Part shown: piece after piece, positions 24,941 to 35,264 of the stretch | Layout: every line of letters starts with the position of its first letter | How positions within the stretch are numbered: the stretch's first letter is position 1 | NCBI RefSeq assembly: GCF_004210375.1 | Contig: NC_134830.1 | Span: 7,874,001-7,938,000, forward strand | Direction of reading: 5' to 3' | Source: Tachypleus tridentatus | Lineage: Eukaryota > Arthropoda > Merostomata > Xiphosura > Limulidae | Length of the DNA stretch: 64,000 nt | The notes under the pieces: generated by a model | What the model saw: only the letters and a program-made list of their open reading frames with translations | Told to the model about the DNA's origin: nothing | Database searches by the model: none | Position numbers and translations under genes: made by a program

Positions 24941-26590
24941 GGTCATAAAAAGAAACTATGGTTTTAGCGCACAGATATGCAATGGCCTAACTACACTTGG
25001 TCCATCGCGTCTCTGATGAAATGTGAATAAACCACTAAGTAGAAATATTAAGAATATCGTGTACAAAACAAAGAAAGCGAGTTTCCTCAAGATGGATTTT
25101 GGAATCAAAAGGTCCAAATTGAACACAATAATTAACGCTATACAATCTTACAAACAGCAAAAATATATTCAAAATTATGAAAACAGCGGAAGTTATGGAT
25201 TATTTTAACACATGTTAATCTAATGTCAGATAACAAGTAACATTTTAAACACTGCTATTGAATCGTGATAGAAGTAATCTCAGAATAGTAGACAAATATA
25301 CACATATTATATACTACTACTATTTCCTCTCCCCCCCGCAAGAGTTTTTGTCCTCAGCAATTTAAAATAATGGAAGATTAGATGCTTCGAGAAAGGTTTG
25401 TAATGGGTTTAAGTACGTTAATGTAATCTTGTTAAAGTTCGGTTTTCCCATTAAACTTGTAGAAAGCGGCGAGACACGATCACCTCAGAACACAAAATAT
25501 ACCGTTTTGATGGCATAATCTAAACCCATGCACCAGTTACATATGTTGTTCATTTTCAACACACCATGTTTGATCATTATATATTGTACCCTAATCTCAC
25601 TGGTCATGGTGTAGTGTGAACAGAAAATCCAAAAACGTGACATGAATGCCGAAAAAAAAAGACCAAAGAAGTGGCCCATAAATGAAATAACAATTACAAC
25701 GAGTGGCTTCCATGTGGAAGAAGTGTTACAGTTTTTTAACTTGAAGTCAAATGGCGTGACCTTACTGAAATACACAGTTCACGATGCAGGAAATATATAA
25801 AATGTTATTATAAATGGAAATGTAGTTAGGAAAAAATTACTTTCCAAAGGATCCTGGAGAAACAATTTTTACATTAAAATTTGTAAATTCGCCATTATTT
25901 TTGTCTATTTGTTATTAAGAACAAAGAAGCAAAAAGAGCTGTCTGTGCTTTGCCCACTACAGTTACTGAAACCTAATTCTTAGGGTTAAAAGCTCTCAAA
26001 CTTCGACACCAGGGAGCTTTTTCAACAGAGGTATAATAAATTTGTTCTTGAAATTATTTCAATATTCTGATTTAACTGATAACAACTATGATTGGTTCTG
26101 TATGAAAATAAAACAAAGTGTAAAAATATCAACTTATGAACATATCTTTAGTTGGTTACCAACAATGTTATAGTTTGTCAGAATATTATTAATTGTTTTC
26201 CAACAAAAACTGAATACACACAAAGACCTCCACATATCAATGTTAGATACGTTTGACTCTTACAAAGACAAAGAACATAAGGAACCTAGAGCAAAACAAA
26301 TGCTTACCCTTGACAAACGTAATGGTTTGTTCGTTTGTTTGTTGTTAAACGCAGAGCTACACGATAAGTTATCTGGGCTGTTTCCGACACGGATATCGAA
26401 ACTCATATTTTTAACATTATAACCATTCAGGTTTACTGTTCAGCCTCGTGGGGGGGACTTTGCACTAATACAGCAAAATTAGCCATACTTAGACGTATGG
26501 ACAATCCCCAACCATATATTATGATAAAAGGTTTTTGTTTGTTTTGTTTTCTCTCAGAAGTCAGAAAATTTCGAAACAAAGTTGTTCCAA
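24941..26590. other. Anonymous stretch with two decayed SINE family 2 fragments
   Basis: No gene recognised. Minus-strand family 2 fragments lie near 25,918-25,998 (CTGTCTGTGCTTTGCCCACT) and 26,318-26,410 (GAGCTACACGATAAGTTATC ... CGGATATCGAAACTC). The open frame at 25,485-25,775 (minus) has no recognised domain. Confidence 0.45.
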
Positions 26591-26620
26591 GTTGACCTAA
26601 TAACACAAATGGACACTTAC

Positions 26621-26905
26621 CTTTCGCTCCGAGGATTAGTGGCGTTCAGCACGACCCTGAATGTGCGAAGGAATCATCGCTGATTTCTTCTAATTATATT
26701 CAAGTTACCTTTTCCATCTCTTGGTCCATATATGACAGAGAGCAATCTAGAATCTTCGGTAAATCTCGAACAGACGAGTAACGTTCGTCGGGCTGTTGGT
26801 GTGTTATTGTCGACTCCTCACTGTGACGGTGCCACGTTTGTGAGACGAGAACAACATTAGTCGAAGGAACCGTCAGAGATCAAAGCGCTGGAAGGTTCCA
26901 CTGGC
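26621..26905 (-). other. Possible non-coding or 5' exon with canonical donor (minus strand)
   Basis: On the minus strand GGAGCGAAAG is followed by GTAAGTGTCC, an excellent 5' splice site (exon edge at 26,621). The roughly 280 bp upstream look less AT-rich and contain no recognised repeat, unlike their surroundings. They also contain an ATG reading MDQEMEK directly before GTAACT, a weaker donor. No protein family can be assigned and no downstream exon was found, so this is only a candidate 5' exon. Confidence 0.25.
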
Positions 26906-27207
26906 AGAAATAGGAAGGTGGGTTACCTAGGTTTGTATTCGCCTGGTCTACTCTATACCACAATCATTGAACATTTCCAAAAGGTTGAATTCAATGTATC
27001 ATAAACTTCTCGGTAGTTATTTGTTATCAGATTCGTTGGGTTATTTCTCTGGTGTGATATACTTAATCCTTAATCAACAAGCTGAACTCGTGGTAACAAG
27101 ATTAAGAGAACAATTATATACACGTTAAAACAAAGAATTTCTTAGAATGTTCATAAACCTTAAATTTTAATGAACCTAGTAGATAGAGACAATTACATAA
27201 CTGGGAG

Positions 27208-27556
27208 GCCCGGCATGGCCAGATAGTTAGAGAGCTCGACTCGTAGTCTGAGAGTCGCGGGTTCAAATCCCTGTCGCATCAAACATACTAGTCCTTTCAG
27301 TCGTGGGGGCGTTATAATGTGCGGTTCAGTCCTACTGTGCGTTGGTAAAAGAGTAGCCCAAGAGTTGGCGGTGAGTGGTGAGACTAGAATGTGCAGTAAG
27401 TCCCACTGTGCATTGGTAAAAGAATAGCCCAAGAATTGGCGGTGGGTGGTGATGACTAGCTTGCCTTCCCTCTAGTCTTACACTGCTAAATTAGGGACGG
27501 CTAGCGTAGGTAGCCTTCGCGTAGCTTTGTGCGAAATTTAAAATAAACCAATAAAT
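27208..27556 (+). repeat. SINE family 1 with internal duplication
   Basis: Full head (GGCCCGGCATGGCCAGATAG, GACTCGTAGTCTGAGAGTCG) and B-box (GGGTTCAAATCCC). The body segment of roughly 70 bp from AATGTGCGGTTCAGTCCTAC through GGCGGTGAGTGGTGA is then repeated as AATGTGCAGTAAGTCCCACT through GGCGGTGGGTGGTGATGACT before the normal end. The element is therefore about 70 bp longer than other copies. A minus-strand open frame here is a by-product. Confidence 0.9.
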
Positions 27557-27613
27557 AAATCAAACCATTTAAAACATATCTATTTGTCCTGTTTAAAATG
27601 AATCTGACATGTC

Positions 27614-27741
27614 GTCCCCCAGTGGCTCAGCGGTATGTCTACGGACTTGCAACGCTAAAAACCGGGTTTCGATACTCGTGGCAGGCAAAGCACAGATAGC
27701 CCATTGAGTAGCTTTGTGCTTAATTTAAAAAAAAAAAAACA
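27614..27741 (+). repeat. SINE family 2, full copy
   Basis: CCCCCAGTGGCTCAGCGGTA, AAAAACCGGGTTTCGATACT, CACAGATAGCCCATTGAGTA and GCTTTGTGCTTAATTT, then a poly(A) run. It lies about 60 bp after a family 1 SINE in the same orientation. Confidence 0.88.
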
Positions 27742-28440
27742 TCTGACACGTCTAATTAGTCTGTTTAACACCAATCTCACACACCTTCTTCGTATTAGCT
27801 TTGAAAGCTGTACAACATTTAATATGTTAACCTAAAATAAGTCTGGACATTCGAAGTGCTACGTTTATAAAACTCAACGAAAAAGATTGAAATGTTTCTT
27901 TCAAGACTACATCGGGGTAAAAACTCACATTTTGTCATTACAATTCAGATTGGTTTGTATGTATCTTGTGAAGTTCAGTTTGTATATAGCTTTTTCTATG
28001 GTATACATATAGAATAGAGTTCTGTGATAATAACACTTGAATTAAACTGGCTTTGCATATATAAAGAGAAAAGGAAACATATGTTCTACTCACTGTCACG
28101 ACGAAAATATTATATTTCATTATAAGTCTAAGTAATGTAAATAAGGAAGTAAGTACCAGTTTTGTAAATGGTTGTTGTGATAGGTTACATACAAGACGAT
28201 CCACACACGTTGAAACTATCACCTTATTCATTTAGTGGTTATTAATAGTTAGATATTTGTTTACAATCTACTAAGTAGGAATGTTTTGTTTTGTCTTTTG
28301 AGGTGATGTATATCTCACAGTTTAATAATGTTGTAACGTTGGTCTTTTCGTCGGGCTGGTTCTTTTGAATTACTCACTTAAAATAAGGCCAAGTCAGTCC
28401 ACGTAAGAAAATAAAATTTATTTATTTATTTATTAGGCCT
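27742..28440. other. Anonymous stretch
   Basis: No gene recognised. The minus-strand open frame at 27,938-28,231 has no family character. Confidence 0.45.
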
Positions 28441-28765
28441 AGCAAACATGCTCGCCCTTTAAGCCGTGGGAATATAAAATGACGGTCAATCCCATTAATC
28501 TATAAACTTTTTTCCATCTGAGAAATATCACAACAGTTTCATTTCGTTTTCAATAAAGAAAAGCAGAAGTCTTGCAATTATACTCTTGGTTTAAGACTAA
28601 AATCTGAACGTTGGCGCGCTTTTAAGACTTAGAACCTGTTTCCTGCTGCATAATTTGAAATCTTCAATACATTATTCCTTTTCTAGTAAGTAGTAAATTG
28701 CTGATAAATTAGGGACGGCCTCAAGTATATTTGATCAAACTTCAAAACCAACCTAACAAACCTTT
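28441..28765 (+). repeat. SINE family 1 split by another repeat
   Basis: Left part 28,441-28,503 (AGCAAACATGCTCGCCCTTT ... ATGACGGTCAATCCCATTA) and right part 28,700-28,765 (GATAAATTAGGGACGGCC ... TTCAAAACCAACCTAACAAA) are in family order. Between them sits a 178-bp unrelated segment that recurs at 29,371. Confidence 0.75.
28509..28686. repeat. 178-bp dispersed repeat, copy 1 (inside a SINE)
   Basis: From TTTCCATCTGAGAAATATCA to ATTATTCCTTTTCTAG; the same length and roughly 90 percent similar by eye to 29,371-29,548. Shared core CTAAAATCTGAACGTTGGCG. No reading frame or terminal repeat is evident. Confidence 0.85.
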
Positions 28766-29370
28766 TTTTTTCCTAAATATGAAGGCTACTATAATTTGTA
28801 CTTATAAGTCTCGTTCACAAGTAATGCTTTACGTTCACAAATTTAAAAAACAATTGAATCACTAAAATGCTAGGACTAACATAAAAATAAACTCACTTTA
28901 AAATTTCACTACTATTCGATCGAGTAACTCAATATATTCCATAACTAACACCGAAACTAATGACGACAGAAAAATGATTTGTACTCTACCAAGTGAAAAA
29001 CTGGCTCGATGTTTCACTGATTACAGTATTTATGAAGAACCTTGTTTTTAGAGACTTTGTAGAGTGTCCTATCAGCGATATACATAAAAATTCTTGGACT
29101 ACTTTTGTGAACTTATTTACTTGATATTAGCCTCATGCACTCTCTAGCGGACATATAAGTTTTCACACTGAAAATACAGAACAATATTTTGAGATAAAAA
29201 TCAAAACCTTTCGTTTTAATATTTTTGTAAGACATATTTCAATGATGTCATCTACTCCTAAATAGGCCTACGCAAGTTTTAAATATAAGACAGAACGTTT
29301 TCCTCCGTATTACGTTTGTAAACTCACTAAAAAAAAACACTTCTGACGTTAACTGAAAAATTGTCGTCTT
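28766..29370. other. Anonymous AT-rich stretch
   Basis: Nothing recognised between the split SINE and the second 178-bp repeat. Confidence 0.5.
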
Positions 29371-29548
29371 CTTTCTCCATCTGAGAAATATTACAACAGT
29401 TTTATTTCATTTTCAATAAAGAAAAGCAGAAGTCTTGCTATTATTCTCTTGGTTTAAGACTAAAATCTGAACGTTGGCGCGCTTTTAAGGCTTAGAACCT
29501 GTTTCTGCTGAATAAATTGAAATGTTCATTACATTATTCCTTTTCTAG
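29371..29548. repeat. 178-bp dispersed repeat, copy 2
   Basis: Second copy of the segment at 28,509-28,686, same orientation, 862 bp further on. Flanks are unrelated to those of copy 1 as far as I can see, so it behaves as a mobile unit or as one end of a larger element. Confidence 0.85.
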
Positions 29549-29734
29549 ACACAACAATAATAATTTATTGAAATTTGAAGCATTTATGTGATACTTATGT
29601 TACATTTGCAGATAAACCTCAACTCTCTTTATTTATTTTATTTTGTACATTGATTCTTTCTAAATTACAGGTGGCGATCTAAAAGTAGTTTACAATTTCA
29701 AAAAAATGTATCATCTAGGTGCGTCTGTAAAAGG

Positions 29735-29866
29735 TTCCTCGTGGCCCAGTGATATGTCTGAAAGCTTATAACAATAATAACTAGATTTCAGTACCCGTAG
29801 TGAACACAGTACAGCTAGCCCATTGTGTAGTTTTGCACTTTAGAACAAATAACTAAACAAAAGCGT
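29735..29866 (+). repeat. SINE family 2, diverged
   Basis: CGTGGCCCAGTGATATGTCT, AGATTTCAGTACCCGTAGTG and ACAGCTAGCCCATTGTGTAG, then TTTTGCACTTTAG and an A-rich tail. Confidence 0.75.
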
Positions 29867-30417
29867 CACTGAACTTCAAAACAATATCGTGTCATTTCAC
29901 CTTTAACTTTGACATCGAGGTCAAGATCATTCATTTTTTCAGAATATATTTGTTTAAATGCAAAAAGAGAATTACAAGAAAAAACATAAGCTTCTTACCT
30001 ATTTGCCCAAGTGATGACTCATTCATTTAGTCAGAGCTGTTGTAAACAAATTATGATGTAAACTTTTACTGTATATCTCATCTACAAACAAGAAAGACTG
30101 TCATCATTATAATGTTTTAAGGGGTACTGTAAAAATAAATGAACTAAAGTAGTAAAGTACAATTGTATACAACATAAATGTTTTATAACATACATTAGTT
30201 AGAACTGTTAACTTCTGTGTAATTTAGAGTTACATTCTTTTTTATCTCGTTTCATTTCATGGCCACTAATTTCACAATTATTTCAACTTTCGTTATATCA
30301 GTTTCAATAGTTAACAACGATAATAAAGTTTCGTCACACGAGTCAAATCGACGATAAGAAAAAAAAAAAACGATGGTACAAAGTTCTTCACCACAGCCAA
30401 GTCAAAGGTTAATTAAG
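29867..30417. other. Anonymous AT-rich stretch
   Basis: Nothing recognised; one poly(A) run near 30,359. Confidence 0.5.
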
Positions 30418-30418
30418 T

Positions 30419-30696
30419 TTGTTTTTTGAATTTCGCGCAAAGCTACACGAGGGCTATCTGCACTAGCCGTCCGTAGTTCATCAGTGTAAGACTAGAGGTA
30501 AGACAGCTAGTCATCACCACCCACCGCCAAATCTTTGGCCATTCTTTTACCAACGAATAGTGGAACTGACCGTCATATTATATATTATAACGCACCCACA
30601 GCTGAAAGGGTGAGCATGTTTGGTGCGACAGGGATTCGAACCCGCGACCCTCAGATTACGAGTGGAGTGCCTTAATCACCTGGCCATGCCGGGCCC
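30419..30696 (-). repeat. SINE family 1, full copy, minus strand
   Basis: Minus-strand order: GGGCCCGGCATGGCCAGGTG head, CTGAGGGTCGCGGGTTCGAA, GTGGGTGGTGATGACTAGCT and GTGTAGCTTTGCGCGAAATT tail. An 8-bp TATATTAT expansion is present in the body. Confidence 0.9.
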
Positions 30697-30997
30697 AACC
30701 TTATTACTAATGACAGAGAAATGCTTTTTTTTTTTACACCCATCTTTAGACTTTTATTCTAATTGGTTGAGGCTGTCCAGTTTTCTAAACAGCTTTCATG
30801 TTTTATATTTTTGGGGCAGGGCGTCAGTGAGTAGCTAGTGTACTTGGATGAGAATCTCAGAATTCCTGGCGTTGTATTGGCACAAAAAGCGTGCTTTGCA
30901 CTTTCGTTCGTGGATGCAACGATTTATATAACGTAAGTTTACGAAAAATCAAGAGTTAGCGTTAGGCCTATTACATTTTAAAACACTACATTATTAA

Positions 30998-31426
30998 TAC
31001 CTTTTGATACAACAATAAAAGTGTTTGTATAAGCCATCTGATACAACAATAAAAGTGTTTGTATAAACCATTTGATACAACAATAAAAGTGTTTGTATAA
31101 ACCATTTGATACAACAATAAAAGTGTTTGTATAAACCTTTTGATACAACAATAAAAGTGTTTGTATAAGCCATTTGATACAACAATAAAAATGTTTGTAT
31201 AAACCATTTGATATAACAATAAAAGTGTTTGTATAAGACATTTGATACAACAATAAAAGTGTTTGTATAAGCCATTTGATACAACAATAAAAATGTTTGT
31301 ATAAACCATTTGATACAACAATAAAAATGTTTGTATAAACCATTTGATATAACAATAAAAGTGTTTGTATAAGACATTTGATACAACAATAAAAGTGTTT
31401 GTATAAACCATTTGATACAACAATAA
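30998..31426. repeat. Tandem array, 34-bp unit
   Basis: About twelve to thirteen nearly identical copies of TTTGATACAACAATAAAAGT plus GTTTGTATAAACCA. Since 34 leaves remainder 1 when divided by three, each minus-strand frame cycles through all three phases without a stop. This yields three overlapping open frames of 125-145 codons that are variants of the same 34-codon period. No evidence of translation. Confidence 0.96.
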
Positions 31427-31985
31427 CCGTAATTGTGATGTGTGTACGCCTTTTACAAGCCTACGAAGAATAATTACAATGATACTTGTTATAGGCCTAT
31501 TTCATTTTAAGCAATAAATGTTTAACTTACTTTCCTTGGGGCTTTCTAGAACTGGAAGGTTTAATAGTAATAGTATTTCAAACACAGTATATTTGTCATT
31601 TCCAGCTGGTGTTCTCCACTGGTCATGGGATTATTATGTAACATAATCAAAGTTTAGGTTAATAATTTTTATCATAACATGTATTCAAGAAAACCAATGC
31701 ACTATTTCTGTAATTTCAAATTGAGGCTCTAACCTCGTTTGTACTCGTTCCATGAATTGAACAAATATAAAGAAATAATTCCCAGGATGTTCCTTCGTTT
31801 CAAAACTTCATGACGAAATTACAAAATAAATATATCTGAAGAGAACCGTCCATATTTCTCAAATGATAAGCTCAAGAGAAAGAACTCGTCACCAACCATC
31901 AATTCTAGGATTAGTCTAGTCTGCTACAATAATAGAATTTCACACTCCTACAGTTCTCCTACGACCTCAAATTGCGGTCCAAGTT
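31427..31985. other. Anonymous stretch
   Basis: Nothing recognised. Confidence 0.5.
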
Positions 31986-31987
31986 TT

Positions 31988-32064
31988 CTGTAATAGCCAC
32001 TCCAGAGTTCAAGTCCGGAGTCACAGACCAGGCACGTTAAGTCACTGAGCCACAGCCAAACTAT
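31988..32064 (-). repeat. tRNA-derived SINE head, minus strand (possible third type)
   Basis: Minus strand reads GTTTGGCTGTGGCTCAGTGA, CTTAACGTGCCTGGTCTGTG and GGACTTGAACTCTGG, with A-box- and B-box-like spacing. Related in layout to 22,525. Body not recognised. Confidence 0.5.
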
Positions 32065-32227
32065 CAAAAAAAGAAATCAGACTTCTTGACCTTCTCTGAT
32101 CCTCGGCGTGTGAGTTGGTGAAAGAAGTTAATACACGACAGAAAGAAACGGATTTACACTTAAAAACTGGTTTTCTTTTATAAATTCTCTGAAAGGATTT
32201 TTTAAAATTTAATTCCTGTTTAAATGT

Positions 32228-32348
32228 GATAGCGTTTGTTCGTTTGTTTTAGACTGAATCCACATTTGACTGTCTGCTGTGTCCATCGTGGAGAATCGAA
32301 TTCAGGATTTTAGTGATTTTAGTCTCTAAACTTACATTTGTCTCACCA
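32228..32348 (-). repeat. SINE family 2, decayed, minus strand
   Basis: Contains TGCTGTGTCCATCGTGGAGA and ATCGAATTCAGGATTTTAGT, the reverse of the family 2 B-box region, followed by CTCACCAGGGG. Strongly diverged. Confidence 0.45.
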
Positions 32349-32349
32349 G

Positions 32350-32515
32350 GGGTTAAGGACATTAAGTTTATTTAATATCCATTGAAAGATCATTAGGTTA
32401 ATTTAATATCCATTCAAATACCATCAATTTAATCTAATCCTCTCTAAAGGTCATTAGGTTAATTTAATATCCATTGAAAGGTCGTCAGTTTAATTTATCT
32501 TCGTTGATAGGTCAT
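32350..32515. repeat. Short tandem array, ~40-bp unit
   Basis: Four imperfect copies of CATTAGGTTAATTTAATATC plus CATTGAAAGGT. Confidence 0.75.
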
Positions 32516-32578
32516 TGAGCCGTTGTAAGACAAGTTTGTTCTACAGTACAACAAATCACCCATTATTCTCTTTTAAGA

Positions 32579-32703
32579 CGTCCCCCTCCCCTCCGTCGTA
32601 AGTATGGATGTCCATACCGTCAAAAACCTGGTTTCGATACTCCTGGTGGACACAGCACAGATAGCCCATTGTGTAGCTTTGCGCTTAACTATAGACAAAC
32701 AAG
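32579..32703 (+). repeat. SINE family 2
   Basis: CGTCCCCCTCCCCTCCGTCG (altered head), AAAACCTGGTTTCGATACTC, CACAGATAGCCCATTGTGTA and GCTTTGCGCTTAACTATAG, with an A-rich end. Confidence 0.8.
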
Positions 32704-33628
32704 CGTTAAAAGCTGCTAGTTGTGGTTCTGTAAAACACAGGATCAAAGACGAGTTTGTCATAAACGTAAATTAAAATCGCGACCTATATCTACAGAATCT
32801 ATCTTCATTACCTGAATATTTCGCTTTTACCGTTTCCCCGAGTAATTAATGCAGTAAATATAAATCACGTAATAACTGTTAAGATATATATTATATTAAT
32901 ACGGTTCATCAAATATGAACAACTAATTTGTTAAGTTTACCAACTACATATTAATTTGTATTTTTATTTCTTTAATTTTTCGGGGGTAGTAAAGTATTGC
33001 CTATTTTAACTTATCAGTAATAACACAGTTGACAAACGCTTAATGAGATGACACGACTTTCAACTATTCAAAAAAAAATCCTAACTTCCTAATTTTCTTA
33101 GGAAGAAAACATTTTGTTCTTAAACGTTATCAGGTTTTCTTTTTTTCTAAAATACTACGAAAGTTTTATTTTTACACGTAAACAAATTTAATAAAATTAT
33201 TCCCGACATCTATATTAAAAGTAAGTGATTTATAATATCCTGATATCTCCTGACTTGATAACCACTGCAAGTCTACTCTCGTGATAAGCGTTCATTAATA
33301 GTCACGTGACATCCTTCGAGCGTTTCATGTTCGTTGTGATAATGTTATTTTTCTAACTCATTTTTTTAAGCAACATTGATTGGTAGAGTGAAAAAAAACA
33401 TAGTTAGTAAGTGTTATTAAACACATATTACTACCGCATAAAATAACAATAAGAGTATGGTTTATGTGTTACATATACAATTTAAAATATTCTATCACTT
33501 GTAGTCAAGTGTATCAAATTGAGAATAAATAAAGTTGTATTTAATATAAACTCGTGACTTTCTTCATGACCAACAAGGCACACTATATTGGTATTAAGGT
33601 CATATTCTGTGTGCTTGCTTCGAATTGT
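32704..33628. other. Anonymous AT-rich stretch
   Basis: Nothing recognised. Confidence 0.5.
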
Positions 33629-33629
33629 A

Positions 33630-33906
33630 TTCTTTGTTTGTTTTGGAATTTTGCACAAAGCTACTCGAGGGCTATCTGCGCTATCGTCCCTAATTTAGCA
33701 GTGTAAGACTAGAGGGACGGCAGCTAGTCATCACCACCCACCACCAACTCTTGGGCTACTCTTTTACCAACGAATAGTGGGATTGACCGTCACATTATAA
33801 CGCCCTCACGGCTGAAAGGGCGAGCATGTTTGGCGCGACCGGGATGCGAACCCGCGACCCTCAGATTACGAGTCGCACGCCTTAACACGCTTGGCCATGC
33901 CGGGCC
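33630..33906 (-). repeat. SINE family 1, full copy, minus strand
   Basis: Minus strand: GGCCCGGCATGGCCAAGCGT head (B-like), GCGTGCGACTCGTAATCTGA, GGGTTCGCATCCC, GTTGGTGGTGGGTGGTGATG and GTAGCTTTGTGCAAAATTCC. The head is intermediate between the two head types. Confidence 0.9.
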
Positions 33907-33989
33907 AAACTTCGAATTAGAAGTCTTTTTTCCATAAACAGATATTAACACAATAAATCTTTAGTTATATGTTTTCCTTTTATATTTTT

Positions 33990-34201
33990 CTCCGTCGCAT
34001 CAAACATTGTCGCCCTGTTAGCCGTGAGGGCGTTATAATTTTACGGTCAATCCCAGTATTCCTTGGTAAAAGAGTAGCCCAAGAGTTGGCGGTGAGTGCA
34101 GCTAGTGCTGCCTTCCCTCTAGCCTTACACTGCTAAATTAGGGACGGCTAGCGCAGATAGCCCTCGTGTAGCTTTGCGCGAAATTCAAAACAAACCAAAC
34201 C
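33990..34201 (+). repeat. SINE family 1, 5'-truncated
   Basis: Begins CCGTCGCATCAAACATTGTC just after where the B-box would lie, and runs to GTAGCTTTGCGCGAAATTCA with an A-rich tail. It lies about 85 bp from an inverted full copy, forming a potential hairpin of SINE bodies. Confidence 0.88.
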
Positions 34202-34354
34202 TTTTGTTTTTCTACACTTTATCATGTTTTCCAAAACCTAAAAGTGTTTGGTTTCATCACTGATCGATCCTTTCTCTTTGTCGAGATCAATTTATTGTCA
34301 TGGCTACAAATTTATCTGCATTTAGAATCAATGACTTAGAGCAAGAAAACAAAG

Positions 34355-34690
34355 ATACCTCATAAAACTTCCATTCTCAGAGATATTCGATACCACCACT
34401 CTGATAAAACTTCTATTCTCAGAGATATTCGATACCATCACTCTGATAAAACTTCTATTCTCAGAGATATTCGACACCATCACTCTGATAAAACTTCTAT
34501 TCTCAGAGATATTCGATACCACCACTCTCATAAAACTTCCACTCTCAAAGATATTTGACACTATCACTCTGATAAAACTTTCATTCTCAGCGACAATCGA
34601 TATTAACCATATGATAAACCTTCAATTACTGGGGATAGTTGATACAAGAAACCTTATAAAAAATCTTTTTCCGGTGATAATCAATACAAA
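34355..34690. repeat. Tandem array, 42-bp unit
   Basis: About eight copies, the central four nearly identical: CTCTGATAAAACTTCTATTC plus TCAGAGATATTCGATACCAT, CA. The 14-codon period gives a minus-strand repetitive frame with no support as a gene. Confidence 0.92.
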
Positions 34691-35262
34691 ATAGAACAGG
34701 TTTGGTTTCGTTACTAAATTATTCATTTTTAACTACTTATGTCTTCACTATTGAAACGGAAAATTCATTTGTAAAAAATGTAGTATCGACTGATGTAAGC
34801 AAAAACCAATCCAAGTTTTAAGTTATATTTGCTTTAATGCTATGTCACTTTGACATGTGAGTAATGGAAGATCTCGTTGTTTCTCGTAACTTTTCCCACA
34901 GTTAAGAATGTTTTATAAAATTAGGCGTAACCAGCCAATTTTAATCTCTCTGATTTCACATGCTTTGTAGGTGTAGAACCTCCTAGTAGGAATACGATAG
35001 TTTGAGAATCATTCGTATAAAAATATAAAATAATCTGTTTGGACATATATTTGTTCATACTCTTCTAAAAGGTCTACACTTTACTGTGAGGTTGACATCT
35101 CTTGGCGACAGATGAACTAGTTTGTCGTATTATTACTTCCACTCTACATTTACTTGCCGACTGATTTTTCAAAGTAAATAATAAATCGTTTACCTTCGTC
35201 GTGGGATTCCATATTGATGCAAAAACAGAAATCAACTGGTACTGAGTGTTCCATATAATAAA
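34691..35262. other. Anonymous stretch
   Basis: Nothing recognised. Confidence 0.5.
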
Positions 35263-35264
35263 TA

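Noticed and set aside
27193..27432. 79-codon minus-strand frame with GFEPATLRLRVE-type peptide
   Set aside because: This peptide is the standard translation of the SINE family 1 head on the minus strand and also appears at 30,620.
30978..31423. Three overlapping minus-strand open frames of 125-145 codons
   Set aside because: They are the three phases of a 34-bp tandem repeat with no stop in any phase. All encode the same periodic peptide, so they reflect unit sequence, not selection.
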